A stretch of 35,211 bases of DNA from Pedobacter agri PB92 (GCF_000258495.1 NZ_AJLG01000029.1:1-35211); one strand, 5' to 3'; counted from the first letter of the stretch, positions 16,765 through 27,317 are shown. Notes: generated by a model not told the origin, from the sequence alone. A program made the numbers and translations.

Positions 16765-17081
16765 GCGATTTGATTTGCGTTTTGCAATTGATGGCAATAA
16801 CCTTTGTTATTAAACCTTATTGCAGCGATATCCTTTTTGTTGCAGTCACATTGTACTGTGCTTAAAAAAATGAACAAAAAGATTAAGCGGAAAGAAGGGC
16901 GAACAATCATTGCTTGTACTGCCCTTGTTTTACTAACTATTAATGGCCAAATGAAAATGCTTCTTTTCTATTGAAACATACTGATGTAAAAGGCATTGGG
17001 GATTAGCTATTTTGCTTGGATATTTGTTTTTCTGCCTAGTAAAAGAATTGTACCTTTGCGGCGTCACTAATAAGTTACTTA
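16765..17081. other. 317-nt gap between phospholipase C and maeB
   Basis: No clear gene is present. AATAAC/GTTATT around CTTT forms a 6-bp hairpin (near 16794-16809) but lacks an adjacent T-tract, so I do not call a terminator. A 34-codon ORF (16870-16974, beginning MNKKIKRKEG, then a hydrophobic stretch) has no recognisable family and could be chance. The right end carries the maeB promoter. Confidence 0.5.
17051..17058 (+). promoter_or_regulatory. -7 box of maeB
   Basis: TACCTTTG followed by CGGC is an exact TAnnTTTG match 23 nt before the ATG. A TTTG at 17023-17026 lies 24 nt upstream, slightly farther than the usual -33 spacing. Confidence 0.6.
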
Positions 17082-19403
17082 ATGAGTAATACGAATAGAA
17101 AGCAAGATGCGTTGGATTACCACTCGCAAGGTCGTCCGGGAAAGATACAAGTAGTACCTACAAAACCTACAACATCGCAAAGGGATTTAACTTTAGCATA
17201 CTCTCCTGGAGTTGCAGAGCCCTGTTTAAAAATAGCAAATAACACGGAAGATGTTTACAAATATACGGCTAAGGGCAACCTGGTAGCAGTAATTAGTAAC
17301 GGAACGGCCGTTTTAGGACTTGGTAATATTGGTCCGGAAGCCGGTAAGCCGGTTATGGAAGGTAAAGGCCTGTTGTTCAAAATATTCTCTGATATTGATG
17401 TGTTCGATTTAGAACTGGACACACAAAATGTAGATGATTTCGTGAAAATAGTAAAGGCTTTAGAGCCTACTTTTGGAGGAATTAACCTGGAAGATATTAA
17501 AGCGCCTGAGTGTTTCGAAATTGAAAGACGGTTGAAACAGGAGATGAAAATCCCTGTAATGCATGATGACCAGCATGGAACAGCGATTATTTCTGGTGCG
17601 GCATTGTTAAATGCTATCGAAATCCAGAAGAAAAAAATTGATAAAATTAAAGTGGTGGTGAGCGGTGCAGGTGCTGCAGCAGTTTCTTGCTCCAAAATGT
17701 ATTTATCGTTGGGTGTAAGGAAAGAAAATCTGGTAATGTTTGACATTAACGGTCTTATTGATATTCACCGTACCGATTTGGACGAGATTAGAATGGGTTT
17801 TGCCACCACCAGAAAAGATATTGGTAATATTGGCCAGGCCATGAAAGATGCAGATGTTTTCATCGGGCTTTCTGCAGCCAATGTAATTACTCCAGAGATG
17901 CTTTTGGGCATGGCAAAAAATCCAATTGTGTTTGCAATGGCCAATCCAAATCCAGAGATCGCTTATGATTTAGCCATTAAAACCCGTAAGGACATTATTA
18001 TGGCTACCGGCCGTTCTGATTATCCGAACCAGGTAAATAATGTATTAGGTTTCCCATATATTTTCCGTGGTGCGCTTGATGTTCGTGCAACAAGCATTAA
18101 CGAGCCAATGAAAATTGCAGCGGTGAAAGCCATTGCAGAACTGGCGAAAAAATCAGTTCCAGAGGCTGTAAACCTAGCCTACAATGCCCGCAACCTTAAA
18201 TTTGGTAAGGATTACATTATTCCGAAACCTGTAGATTTCAGGTTGATTACAGAGGTATCTACCGCAGTGGCTAAAGCCGCCATTGAAAGTGGTGTAGCCC
18301 GAAAAATTATTACCGATTGGGATGCTTACACAGAAGAATTAAGAAAACGTTTAGGCCTGGATGATGCGATTATGCGTTCCATTACGACCAAAGCGAAATC
18401 AGATCCTAAACGTGTGGTGTTTGCAGAAGCTGATAATTACAAAATATTAAAGGCGGCACAAATTGTTCGTGAAGAAAACATTGCCATCCCGATTTTACTG
18501 GGTAACCGTGAAAAAATCCAGGCAATTATTGATGAGCATGCATTGGAGTTGGAAGGGGTAGAGATTATCGACCAGATGCAAAATCCTGCGAAAACCAAAC
18601 AATATGCTGATGCACTTTATAAAAAACGCCAGCGTAAAGGAATTTCCATGAATGATGCTACTAAACTATTGAGAGACCGTAACTACTACGGTGCATCGAT
18701 GGTTGAATTTGGCGAAGCCGATGCGATGATTTCTGGATTAACCAAAGATTACGGCTCTACCATTAAACCTGCTTTACGTGTAATTGGCGTAGACCCAAGC
18801 GTAAAACGTGTGGCAGGTATGTACATGATGATGACCAAAAAAGGTCCGGTTTTCTTTGGAGATACTACGGTAAATGTTGATCCAACGGCCGAGGAACTTG
18901 TAGACATCACTTTGTTACTGGATAAATCAGTAAAGCAATTTAACATTAAACCTCGCATTGCTTTATTATCGTATTCGAACTTTGGTTCAAACGATGGTGT
19001 TACGCCAAACAAAGTGAGAGAAACGGTAAAAATGCTGCATAAAAACCATCCGGAGGTAATTGTTGATGGTGAAATGCAAGGAAACTTTGCCATCAATAAT
19101 GAATTACTAAAAGATAATTTCCCATTTAGTAGATTGGCTGATGAACCTGCAAATACGCTGGTTTTCCCTAATCTGGAGTCGGGAAACATCGCTTACAAAT
19201 TATTACAGGAACTGGGTGGTGCAGAAGCTGTTGGTCCGATTTTGTTAGGCTTAAACAAACCTGTTCATATTGTTCAATTAGGAAGTTCGGTACGGGAGAT
19301 TGTAAATATGGTTACTATTGCAGTGGTAGATGTTCAGGCCAAAGAAGAAATTGCAGGAACATCAAAACGAAAAGGTATATTTACAAAAACAAACAAGAAA
19401 TAA
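17082..19403 (+). CDS. maeB: NADP-dependent malic enzyme with phosphotransacetylase-like domain
   Basis: The 773-residue MaeB-type enzyme oxidatively decarboxylates malate to pyruvate, giving NADPH. The malic domain has the substrate Tyr40 in YSPGVAEPC, FSDIDVFDLE with the catalytic region around Lys100, and HDDQHGTAII (161-170) for the metal. The dinucleotide site is VVSGAGAAAVSC (192-203). From about 430 the protein continues as a phosphate acetyl/butyryltransferase-like domain (VVFAEADNYKILKAAQI, TKKGPVFFGDTTVN, GEMQGNFAIN), which in MaeB proteins usually binds acetyl-CoA as regulator rather than catalysing. Length and order are normal. It has its own promoter. Confidence 0.95.
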   Translation: MSNTNRKQDALDYHSQGRPGKIQVVPTKPTTSQRDLTLAYSPGVAEPCLKIANNTEDVYKYTAKGNLVAVISNGTAVLGLGNIGPEAGKPVMEGKGLLFKIFSDIDVFDLELDTQNVDDFVKIVKALEPTFGGINLEDIKAPECFEIERRLKQEMKIPVMHDDQHGTAIISGAALLNAIEIQKKKIDKIKVVVSGAGAAAVSCSKMYLSLGVRKENLVMFDINGLIDIHRTDLDEIRMGFATTRKDIGNIGQAMKDADVFIGLSAANVITPEMLLGMAKNPIVFAMANPNPEIAYDLAIKTRKDIIMATGRSDYPNQVNNVLGFPYIFRGALDVRATSINEPMKIAAVKAIAELAKKSVPEAVNLAYNARNLKFGKDYIIPKPVDFRLITEVSTAVAKAAIESGVARKIITDWDAYTEELRKRLGLDDAIMRSITTKAKSDPKRVVFAEADNYKILKAAQIVREENIAIPILLGNREKIQAIIDEHALELEGVEIIDQMQNPAKTKQYADALYKKRQRKGISMNDATKLLRDRNYYGASMVEFGEADAMISGLTKDYGSTIKPALRVIGVDPSVKRVAGMYMMMTKKGPVFFGDTTVNVDPTAEELVDITLLLDKSVKQFNIKPRIALLSYSNFGSNDGVTPNKVRETVKMLHKNHPEVIVDGEMQGNFAINNELLKDNFPFSRLADEPANTLVFPNLESGNIAYKLLQELGGAEAVGPILLGLNKPVHIVQLGSSVREIVNMVTIAVVDVQAKEEIAGTSKRKGIFTKTNKK

Positions 19404-19421
19404 ATCGCCTGGATTTATTTC
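19397..19421. other. 10-bp hairpin over the maeB stop codon
   Basis: GAAATAAATC (19397-19406) is the exact reverse complement of GATTTATTTC (19412-19421) with the loop GCCTG. The left arm includes the TAA stop. No T-tract follows, so it may be an attenuating or mRNA-stabilising structure between maeB and ruvA rather than a complete terminator. Confidence 0.5.
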
Positions 19422-19455
19422 AGATCTAAATTCGTCACGTAAAAATTATTAAGTA

Positions 19456-20040
19456 ATGTACGCCTATATCGATGGTAAACTAACATTCAAAAACCCTGCT
19501 TATGTAGTGGTTGAAGCCGGTGGTATAGGCTATCACATTAACATTTCATTAAATACTTACAGCGCTTTGGGCGATGCAGAAAGGTGTAAATTGTATACCT
19601 GGCTGCATGTTAAAGAAGATGCACACACATTATACGGCTTCGCCGATGAAGGCGAACGCCGTTTATTTTTACACCTCATATCGGTATCAGGAATTGGACC
19701 AAATACAGGAAGAATGATTTTATCATCCATCACACCTGTTGAAATTCAAACCGCAATTGTTAAAGCAGATTTACCTCTTATTCAACGCATTAAGGGCTTG
19801 GGCGCCAAAACTGCCCAGCGTTTGGTTTTAGAATTACAGGATAAATTAAAAAAAGAAGGCGCAGATTCATTAATTTCTATGCCTCAACACAATACAGTTA
19901 AAGATGAAGCGTTATCTGCTTTGGTAATGCTCGGATTTGCCAAACAAACCGCCGAAAAAACTATTGATCAGATTTTAAAAGGAACAGAAGGAACGCTTTC
20001 GGTAGAGCAACTAATTAAACAAGCTTTAAAAAATTTATAG
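19456..20040 (+). CDS. ruvA: Holliday junction branch migration protein RuvA
   Basis: This 194-residue tetramer-forming protein binds Holliday junctions and loads the RuvB motor. The N-terminal OB domain (MYAYIDGKLTFKNPAYVVVE, then YTWLHVKEDAHTLYGF) is followed by two helix-hairpin-helix segments (ISVSGIGPNTGRMIL and IQRIKGLGAKTAQRLVLELQDKL). The flexible linker leads to the RuvB-binding domain III (KDEALSALVMLGFAKQTAEKTI). Length is normal. The stop is 12 nt before sprA, so the two are probably co-transcribed. Confidence 0.97.
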   Translation: MYAYIDGKLTFKNPAYVVVEAGGIGYHINISLNTYSALGDAERCKLYTWLHVKEDAHTLYGFADEGERRLFLHLISVSGIGPNTGRMILSSITPVEIQTAIVKADLPLIQRIKGLGAKTAQRLVLELQDKLKKEGADSLISMPQHNTVKDEALSALVMLGFAKQTAEKTIDQILKGTEGTLSVEQLIKQALKNL

Positions 20041-20052
20041 ATCTTACGGCCT

Positions 20053-23000
20053 TTGAAGAGAATTTCTACACTCCTATTTCTCATCCTCCCTTTCTTATTT
20101 GCTAAAAAAAACGCCTTCTCTCAAGTTGTTCAGAGCAAAACAGATACTGCTACGCTTAAAAATAATTTCAGCTTACGTGAAAAACAAACTTTGGGTTTGG
20201 GCTCATCAACCAATCCTTTTTACCCATTGCCATCCAATGTGAAAAGATTAGTGGAGTATGATGCTAAAAACAAACGTTACATTGTTAAAGAACTTATTGG
20301 CGACAGGTATGTAACCCAACCACAATACTTAACCATTGATGAATATTCGCGTTTAGTTAACAGCGAAATTAAAAGAGAAAATTGGAGAAGTATTTCCAAC
20401 GCTGAGGTAAGTGATTACAGAAATACAGGCATCATCCCTAAAATCCAGGTCAACAGCAAGGCTTTTGAAAAACTTTTTGGTGGTACTACCATTGATATTC
20501 AACCACGTGGGGAGGCTGAACTGACGTTTTTGGGTCGAGTGAATAAAAACGAAAATCCGCTTTTTAACGAACGTCAACGTGTTCAAACCAACTTCGATTT
20601 CAACCAGCGTATACAGATGGATCTGGTTGGAAACATCGGTACGAAATTAAAAATCAAGAGCAATTACAATACCGAAGCCCAGTTCGATTTCGAGAATCAA
20701 ATTAAGCTGGATTATACCGGTGGTCCGGATGATATTATCAAAAAAATTGAAGCGGGTAACGTAAGTTTACCGCTAAATACCTCTCTCATTACAGGTACAC
20801 AAGCATTGTTTGGTCTTAAAACCCAGCTACAGTTTGGCAAGTTGAACGTAACGAGTGTTTATACGCAACAAAAATCAGAATCGCGTGAGCTTAGGATTAC
20901 CAACGGTGCACAGCAAAATGAATTCAGGGTAAGTGCAGACAGTTACGAAGCCAATAAACACTACTTTTTGGCGCAGTACTTTCGCAACAATTACAACAAA
21001 CATTTAGCAAATGCGCCAATCATTACTTCTCCTATTCAAATTACCAAAATTGAAGTTTGGATTACCAATAAGGCTGGAACCACTACCGATTCGCGTGATG
21101 TACTGGGTTTTCTAAACCTTGGAGAAAATCAGCCATTTAATCCCGGTCCAATCACTGGTGGCGGTTCTGCGTTACCTGCCGGAACAACCGCTACAGGTTT
21201 CCCTCAGCAATCGAACTCTTTATTAGCCAACTTACCTGCTGATGCGAGATTCACCAATTCAAACGCCATTATTCCTTTTTTCCAGGCAAATGGCGGAACC
21301 GATCAATACGCAAAACTAACCTATGCCAGAAAATTAACTGATAGGGAATTTACTTTCCAGCCTCAGCTGGGATATATCTCGTTAAACAACCCTTTAAATG
21401 CTGATGAGGTTTTAGCAGTGGCTTACCGTTACACCTATAATGGGGTAGAATATCAGGTGGGAGAATTTTCTACAGATGTAACTTTCGATGCGGCTAACCC
21501 AAAAGTTCTTTATGCCAAATTATTAAAGAACGAAACCATGAAAATCAATCTGCCTACCTGGGATTTGATGATGAAAAACATCTATTCTATCGGCGGATAT
21601 CAAATTAGTCCTTTAAATTTCAAACTGGATATCTTTAGAATTGATAATGAAACTGGTGTTGAAAAACCCATCATGACAGAAGGACAAAACACGGCAAATA
21701 AGCAGTGGATCGCCCTGACTGAATTTGATAGGTTAAATCAGCAGAATGAAAAAAAACCAGATGGAATATTCGATTTTGTTGCGGCCAATAACGCTTTTGG
21801 ATCTTATTTTTCATCCAGTAGCCAAAACCTTAACAGTCCTTTTGGTTCAAATTTATCGAGTACTGGATTGGCATCGCTCACCAACAACACCAATACAGGG
21901 TATATCACCATCGATCCTGCAAACGGTCGAATCATTTTCCCTTTGATTGAACCTTTTGGGAATGATTTGGCAGCGAAATTTTTGCCAGGCGAACAGGCGT
22001 TGATTGATAAGTACACTTTTACTGCACTTTACGATTCTACCCAAACCATCGCAAGGCAGCTGTTTCAAAATCAAAACCGATACGTTATTAAAGGTAATTA
22101 TCAATCAGAAATCTCTTCAGAATTTAGCTTAAACGCTATTAATGTGCCTGAAGGTTCTGTAAAGGTTTTTGCCGGTACCATGCCATTAACCGAAGGTGTT
22201 GATTTTACGGTAGATTACCAGGGCGGAAGAGTGAGCATCATCAATCAAGCATTACTCACATCTGGTCAGCCCATTAGAATTACCACGGAAAATAACGAGT
22301 TATTTGGCCTACAGCAACGATCGCTATTTGGAACGCGACTGGATTACCGCGTAAATAATAAATTAAATTTGGGCGGAACGATCATGAATCTCACCGAGAA
22401 ACCGCTTACACAAAAAGTCAACCTTGGTGAAGAACCCATTTCTAATACAATATGGGGCGCAGATATTAACTATAGTTCGCCATCGAGGTTTTTAACTAAA
22501 TTGGTTGATAAACTGCCTTTCATTTCTACCAAAGCGCCATCGAGTGTTACATTCTACGGTGAGTATGCTCAACTTATTCCCGGACATCCAAGGGCATTAA
22601 ATTTTGCCGGAAGTAGAAGCGGTGTAAGTTATCTGGATGATTTCGAGGCTTCAAGATCAATTATCGATTTAAAAAGTGCTATTTCATGGCAACTTTCAGG
22701 AACCCCTCAGGATTTTCCTGAGTCGCAGTTGGTCGATAATTTAGCCTACGGATATAACCGGGCAAGGATCGCATTTTATAATATCGACCCAACTTTTTAC
22801 AATTCAGCCGCGTCTACCACGCCTGCAAATATCAGGAATAACAGAAATGAGCTTTCTAATCACTATGTGAGGGAAGTAATTGAACAGGAAGTTTTTCCTT
22901 TTAAAGAAACGGCAACTGGCCAGGCATTAAATATCACTACACTGGATGTGGCCTACTATCCAACCGTTCGTGGTCCTTACAACTATGTCACTACCGGCTT

Positions 23001-26000
23001 CCAGCCTGATGGTAAATTCATCGCACCAAGAACCAAATGGGGCGGCTTTCAACGTAAAATAGAAACGAACGATTTTGAAGCTTTAAACGTTGGGTTTATC
23101 GAATTTTGGGTATTGGATCCATTTATCTACAACAAATCAAATACCGCCGGTGGAGATCTTTATTTCAACCTGGGTAACATTTCAGAAGATATTTTAAAAG
23201 ATGGAAGAAAATCATTAGAAAATGGTTTGCCTGCCGGAGAAGATCCTTCAAAATATGATGAAACCAACTGGGGAAGAGTTCCTAAACTGCAACCGGTAAT
23301 TCAAGCGTTTGATAATGATCCTGCTGCCCGTAGAGCACAGGATGTTGGTTTGGACGGTTTATCGGATGCCAATGAAAAAACAAAATTCGCGTCAGCCATT
23401 AACCAGATTAAAGCACAGTTAAACGGAACTGCAGCTGCCGCAATTGACGCCGATCCGTCATCTGATAACTATGCTTATTTCCGTGGACCTCAGCTTGATG
23501 CCATCAACGCAGGTATTTTAAAACGTTACGAGAAGTATAACGGACCCGAAGGAAATTCTAAAACATCACAACAATCGCAGGAAGAACTCGGAATTGAAAA
23601 CTCAGCTTCGACAGCATTACCTGATGGAGAAGACATCAACCGCGATAACAACATGACGCAAAGCGATGAATATTTTCAGTACAAAGTTTCGATGCGCCAA
23701 AATGATTTGGTTGTCGGACAAAACTTTGTTACTGATAAGGTAACTTCGCAAGTTAAATTGGCTAATGGCAATACGCAGCCTGCCACCTGGTATCAGTTCC
23801 GTGTGCCGATTTCACAATATGAAAAGAAAGTAGGGAATATACAGGATTTTAAATCCATTCGTTTCTTCAGGCTTTTTATGACGAATTTTGCCGATACGAC
23901 CATTTTACGTTTTGCAAAATTACAGTTGATCCGCGGCGAATGGAGAGAGTTCAATGCAAAAAATGAAGCTGATCAGGTAATTGTTGATCCTGCTCTGCCT
24001 GCACTAACACCAGATAATTCTACGGTTCAGGTTTCAACTGTAAATATAGAAGAAAATGGTAAGCGTTCTCCGATTCCTTATGTTACTCCTCCGGGAATTC
24101 TTCGCGAAAGAGATTACAGCAATTACCGTGGCGATACCAGGTTAAATGAGCAATCACTTTCAGTAACGGTAAAAAGTTTACGTGATGGTTATGGACGCTC
24201 GGCTTTTAAAACCGCATATAGCGATTTCAGATCATACAAGCGTTTAGAAATGTTTGTTCATGCGGAAGCCGTAAACAACCAGTTATTAAATGATAGAGAT
24301 GTTTCTGCCTTTTTAAGGATTGGTACGGATAATATCGACAACTACTATGAGTATGTAATGCCTTTAAAAATTACGCCTCCTGGAACAAGTGATCCGGATG
24401 CCATTTGGCCGGAAGCCAATAGAATGGATATCGATTTAACTTTGTTTCAGAATGCTAAACTTGCTCGTAATGTTGCCAAACAAAGTAACGGGCAACCATG
24501 GCCAATCAATGTTCCTTTTACCTACACAGATGGCGACAGAACCATTGTAGTAAAAGGTCAGCCAGATATGAGTAAGGTTAGGGTATATATGCTCGGCGTT
24601 AAAAATCCCCTTCGTGGTTTAAACAATGCTGAAAGCGATGACGGGCTGGATAAAGATGCGCTGATTTGGTTTAACGAGTTGAGGTTAACAGAATTTGATG
24701 AACGTGGAGGTTGGGCAGCAACAGCACGTTTAAACCTAAAATTAGCTGATTTTGCTGATGTTAACATTTCTGGAAGTAAATCAACCATTGGTTTTGGTAC
24801 CATCGATTCAAAAGTAAGTGAGCGTAACCGGGCGGATAATGTTTTATTGGATGTTTCTTCTGCTGTTGAATTGGGTAAGTTCCTGCCTCAGAAATCTGGT
24901 GTTAAAATTCCGATGTTCGTGAATTACTCGAAACAGGTTTCTACGCCTCAATTCAATCCGCGTACACCAGATATCGAACTTAAAAATGCGCTTGATCAAT
25001 CAACAAGAGAACAAAAAGATTCAATTTTAAACTTTGCTCAAGACTATACAATTCGTAGGGGAATTAACTTTACCAACGTACGTAAAGAGCGTACCAATAA
25101 CAGCAAACCGGTTCGTTTATGGGATATTGAAAACTTTGCTGTGAGTTATGCTTTCACCGAATATAATCACCGCGATTTTATCAATCAAAGCAGCATTCAG
25201 AATACTTACAGAGGTTCATTGCAATATAGTTATTCTAAAGAGGCAAAAACGTATGCACCTTTTGAGAAAATTATCAAATCAAATACGTTAGCACTTTTAA
25301 AAGATTTTAATTTCAGTATTTTTCCAAGTGCCATTAATTTTAGAATTGATGTAGACCGATTGTATTCTGAAAACACGTTACGGAATAATGATCCGAACAA
25401 CACCATTCCGATTTATCAGAATGGCTTCGGAACAACTTTTAACAAGAACTTCAGAATGAGCAGAATTTACGGCATCGCCTGGAATCTTACCCGCTCCTTA
25501 CAACTTGATTTTAATGCAACCAACTACTCGATTATTGATGAACCAGATGGCAGAATTGAAGGTTTAAAACGCGATACAGTTTGGCAAAACCTAAAACGCC
25601 TTGGCCGTACCACTGATTATAATCACAATTTAAATGTGACCTATAATTTGCCCATTGATAAAATCCCTGGATTTAACTGGGTAGTTGTAAAAACGCGTTA
25701 CGGAACCAATTTCAACTGGCAAACTGAACCACTTTCTACATTATTAGATCCGAATATAAATTTAGGAAACACCATTCAGAACAGCAGGAATTTACAGATT
25801 AATCCTAGTTTAAACCTGGTAACGCTGTATAACAAATTTGGCTTTATCAGAAATGCCGCCAACAACGAAGAAGGCTCAAAAGTTAAAAATTTCTTCATTA
25901 ATCTGTTAACCAGTGTTAAAAATGTGAACGCCAATTATGTTCAAACCAAGGGTATATTTTTGCCGGGTTATCTGCCTACAACAAAATATTTCGGTATTGA

Positions 26001-27237
26001 TAATGCTACTGGCGCACCAGGTTTAGGTTTCGCTTTCGGTAGCCAGCGAGACATTAGAGACATGGCTTTAAACAATGGCTGGCTTACTACTGATACCTTA
26101 CAGAATCAACTTTATGTTAATACGTTAAGAGAAGATTTACAGTTTACCGGACAAATTGAACCGTTTAAAGATTTAAGGATAACGCTTAGAGCCAATAAAG
26201 CGCAAACCCGAAACTTCTCTACCAACTTTAGGTATGAGGCAAGTGTGGGTTCCTTTGAGAATTTGAGTGCAATTACTACTGGCGATTATAGCGTATCTTA
26301 CATCGCCCTTGGTACAGCTTTTAAAGAAAAAAACTCAAGCATCATTTCTACTTTGTTCAATCAATTTATGGCCAACAGGATTATTGTGTCCAGAAGATTG
26401 GGCGCACAAAATCCAAATTCGGGGGGGCAGAATAGCGGTTACGCCGATGGTTATAGCAAAGAAAGTCAGGATGTAATTATTTCAGCTTTTATGGCTGCTT
26501 ATACAGGTAAAGATGCAAGCAAAACTAAACTAAATGCTTTTCCTCGTATTCCTTTGCCTAACTGGAGTTTAACATATAACGGCTTAACAAGAATCCCTTT
26601 TATTGCCGATAAGTTTTCTTCGGTTGATGTTCGTCATGGCTACCGTTCTGCATATAATATCAATGGATTTAACTCTTTGCTGAGGTACCAGGAAAGTAAC
26701 GGCTTCTCGGTTAACCGCGATGCCAATAACAACTTCCTGCCTGAATATCAATTTGCACAGGTAACCATCTCTGAATATTTCTCACCTTTAATTGGCGTAG
26801 ATACCAGATTTAAAAATAACCTGAGCGCTACATTTGAATTAAACAGATCGAGGTTATTAGGATTAAGCTTAGCAAATAGTCAGCTGGCACAGTTATCCGA
26901 GAACAATATGGTTTTAGGCTTGGGTTACAGGACGAATAAATTCCGTTTTCCATTTGGATGGTTTAAAAGTCTAAAAATGGATAACAATATGGATTTTAAG
27001 CTTGATGTAGCCATTCGAGATAATAAAACGGTAATTTACCGGGCTGATATAACAGAAGCAGAAATTTCATCAGGAGCGAAAAACATCACCTTAAGGCCAA
27101 GTGTTGATTATGTTTTGAACCAGAAATTTAACATTAAATTATTTTACGATTCAAATATTACCAAGCCTTATACCTCGCAAACATTTAATACCGCATTTAG
27201 TAATTTTGGTTTCAGTTTAAGGTTTACATTGAATTAA
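20053..27237 (+). CDS. sprA: Type IX secretion translocon SprA (cell surface protein)
   Basis: The 2394-residue outer-membrane protein matches the usual SprA/Sov size. The signal peptide (MKRISTLLFLILPFLFA then KKNAFSQ) holds an in-frame A8 run. Long stretches of alternating beta strands follow, with family-typical phrases such as INVPEGSVKVFAGTMPLTEGVDFTVDYQGGRVSI, SVTFYGEYAQLIPGHPRAL with SYLDDFEASRS, and a barrel C-terminus ending SNFGFSLRFTLN. SprA homologues form the giant 36-strand barrel through which type IX cargo leaves the cell, and in gliding relatives they are needed for motility. The start is TTG at 20053, the only start in front of the signal peptide. The order ruvA, sprA, gcvH is familiar in Bacteroidota. 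No cargo with a type IX C-terminal domain is seen in this window. Confidence 0.95.
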   Translation: MKRISTLLFLILPFLFAKKNAFSQVVQSKTDTATLKNNFSLREKQTLGLGSSTNPFYPLPSNVKRLVEYDAKNKRYIVKELIGDRYVTQPQYLTIDEYSRLVNSEIKRENWRSISNAEVSDYRNTGIIPKIQVNSKAFEKLFGGTTIDIQPRGEAELTFLGRVNKNENPLFNERQRVQTNFDFNQRIQMDLVGNIGTKLKIKSNYNTEAQFDFENQIKLDYTGGPDDIIKKIEAGNVSLPLNTSLITGTQALFGLKTQLQFGKLNVTSVYTQQKSESRELRITNGAQQNEFRVSADSYEANKHYFLAQYFRNNYNKHLANAPIITSPIQITKIEVWITNKAGTTTDSRDVLGFLNLGENQPFNPGPITGGGSALPAGTTATGFPQQSNSLLANLPADARFTNSNAIIPFFQANGGTDQYAKLTYARKLTDREFTFQPQLGYISLNNPLNADEVLAVAYRYTYNGVEYQVGEFSTDVTFDAANPKVLYAKLLKNETMKINLPTWDLMMKNIYSIGGYQISPLNFKLDIFRIDNETGVEKPIMTEGQNTANKQWIALTEFDRLNQQNEKKPDGIFDFVAANNAFGSYFSSSSQNLNSPFGSNLSSTGLASLTNNTNTGYITIDPANGRIIFPLIEPFGNDLAAKFLPGEQALIDKYTFTALYDSTQTIARQLFQNQNRYVIKGNYQSEISSEFSLNAINVPEGSVKVFAGTMPLTEGVDFTVDYQGGRVSIINQALLTSGQPIRITTENNELFGLQQRSLFGTRLDYRVNNKLNLGGTIMNLTEKPLTQKVNLGEEPISNTIWGADINYSSPSRFLTKLVDKLPFISTKAPSSVTFYGEYAQLIPGHPRALNFAGSRSGVSYLDDFEASRSIIDLKSAISWQLSGTPQDFPESQLVDNLAYGYNRARIAFYNIDPTFYNSAASTTPANIRNNRNELSNHYVREVIEQEVFPFKETATGQALNITTLDVAYYPTVRGPYNYVTTGFQPDGKFIAPRTKWGGFQRKIETNDFEALNVGFIEFWVLDPFIYNKSNTAGGDLYFNLGNISEDILKDGRKSLENGLPAGEDPSKYDETNWGRVPKLQPVIQAFDNDPAARRAQDVGLDGLSDANEKTKFASAINQIKAQLNGTAAAAIDADPSSDNYAYFRGPQLDAINAGILKRYEKYNGPEGNSKTSQQSQEELGIENSASTALPDGEDINRDNNMTQSDEYFQYKVSMRQNDLVVGQNFVTDKVTSQVKLANGNTQPATWYQFRVPISQYEKKVGNIQDFKSIRFFRLFMTNFADTTILRFAKLQLIRGEWREFNAKNEADQVIVDPALPALTPDNSTVQVSTVNIEENGKRSPIPYVTPPGILRERDYSNYRGDTRLNEQSLSVTVKSLRDGYGRSAFKTAYSDFRSYKRLEMFVHAEAVNNQLLNDRDVSAFLRIGTDNIDNYYEYVMPLKITPPGTSDPDAIWPEANRMDIDLTLFQNAKLARNVAKQSNGQPWPINVPFTYTDGDRTIVVKGQPDMSKVRVYMLGVKNPLRGLNNAESDDGLDKDALIWFNELRLTEFDERGGWAATARLNLKLADFADVNISGSKSTIGFGTIDSKVSERNRADNVLLDVSSAVELGKFLPQKSGVKIPMFVNYSKQVSTPQFNPRTPDIELKNALDQSTREQKDSILNFAQDYTIRRGINFTNVRKERTNNSKPVRLWDIENFAVSYAFTEYNHRDFINQSSIQNTYRGSLQYSYSKEAKTYAPFEKIIKSNTLALLKDFNFSIFPSAINFRIDVDRLYSENTLRNNDPNNTIPIYQNGFGTTFNKNFRMSRIYGIAWNLTRSLQLDFNATNYSIIDEPDGRIEGLKRDTVWQNLKRLGRTTDYNHNLNVTYNLPIDKIPGFNWVVVKTRYGTNFNWQTEPLSTLLDPNINLGNTIQNSRNLQINPSLNLVTLYNKFGFIRNAANNEEGSKVKNFFINLLTSVKNVNANYVQTKGIFLPGYLPTTKYFGIDNATGAPGLGFAFGSQRDIRDMALNNGWLTTDTLQNQLYVNTLREDLQFTGQIEPFKDLRITLRANKAQTRNFSTNFRYEASVGSFENLSAITTGDYSVSYIALGTAFKEKNSSIISTLFNQFMANRIIVSRRLGAQNPNSGGQNSGYADGYSKESQDVIISAFMAAYTGKDASKTKLNAFPRIPLPNWSLTYNGLTRIPFIADKFSSVDVRHGYRSAYNINGFNSLLRYQESNGFSVNRDANNNFLPEYQFAQVTISEYFSPLIGVDTRFKNNLSATFELNRSRLLGLSLANSQLAQLSENNMVLGLGYRTNKFRFPFGWFKSLKMDNNMDFKLDVAIRDNKTVIYRADITEAEISSGAKNITLRPSVDYVLNQKFNIKLFYDSNITKPYTSQTFNTAFSNFGFSLRFTLN

Positions 27238-27263
27238 AAACAGAGTGTAGAGAATGAAAGAAT

Positions 27264-27287
27264 AACATTTCAACATTCCAACATAAT
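27264..27287. repeat. 8-bp-period repeat, block F
   Basis: AACATTTC, AACATTCC, AACATAAT are three adjacent 8-nt units in the 80-nt sprA to gcvH gap, directly before the gcvH -7 box. The period differs from the 7-nt blocks elsewhere in the window. It is non-coding. Confidence 0.6.
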
Positions 27288-27290
27288 AGC

Positions 27291-27298
27291 TAACTTTG
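27291..27298 (+). promoter_or_regulatory. -7 box of gcvH
   Basis: TAACTTTG matches TAnnTTTG exactly and ends 19 nt before the gcvH ATG. It implies that gcvH and the downstream VanZ-like and lipoprotein genes can be transcribed independently of sprA. Confidence 0.6.
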
Positions 27299-27317
27299 GC
27301 AAACTAATTTAAGACAA

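Noticed and set aside
16870..16974. 34-codon ORF starting MNKKIKRKEG with a hydrophobic stretch
   Set aside because: No recognisable family, no neighbour coupling and no promoter box; mentioned only within the intergenic entry.
24558..24803. Long antisense ORFs inside sprA and other large genes
   Set aside because: They are mirror readings of strongly coding plus-strand genes and show no signal peptide, domain or start context of their own.
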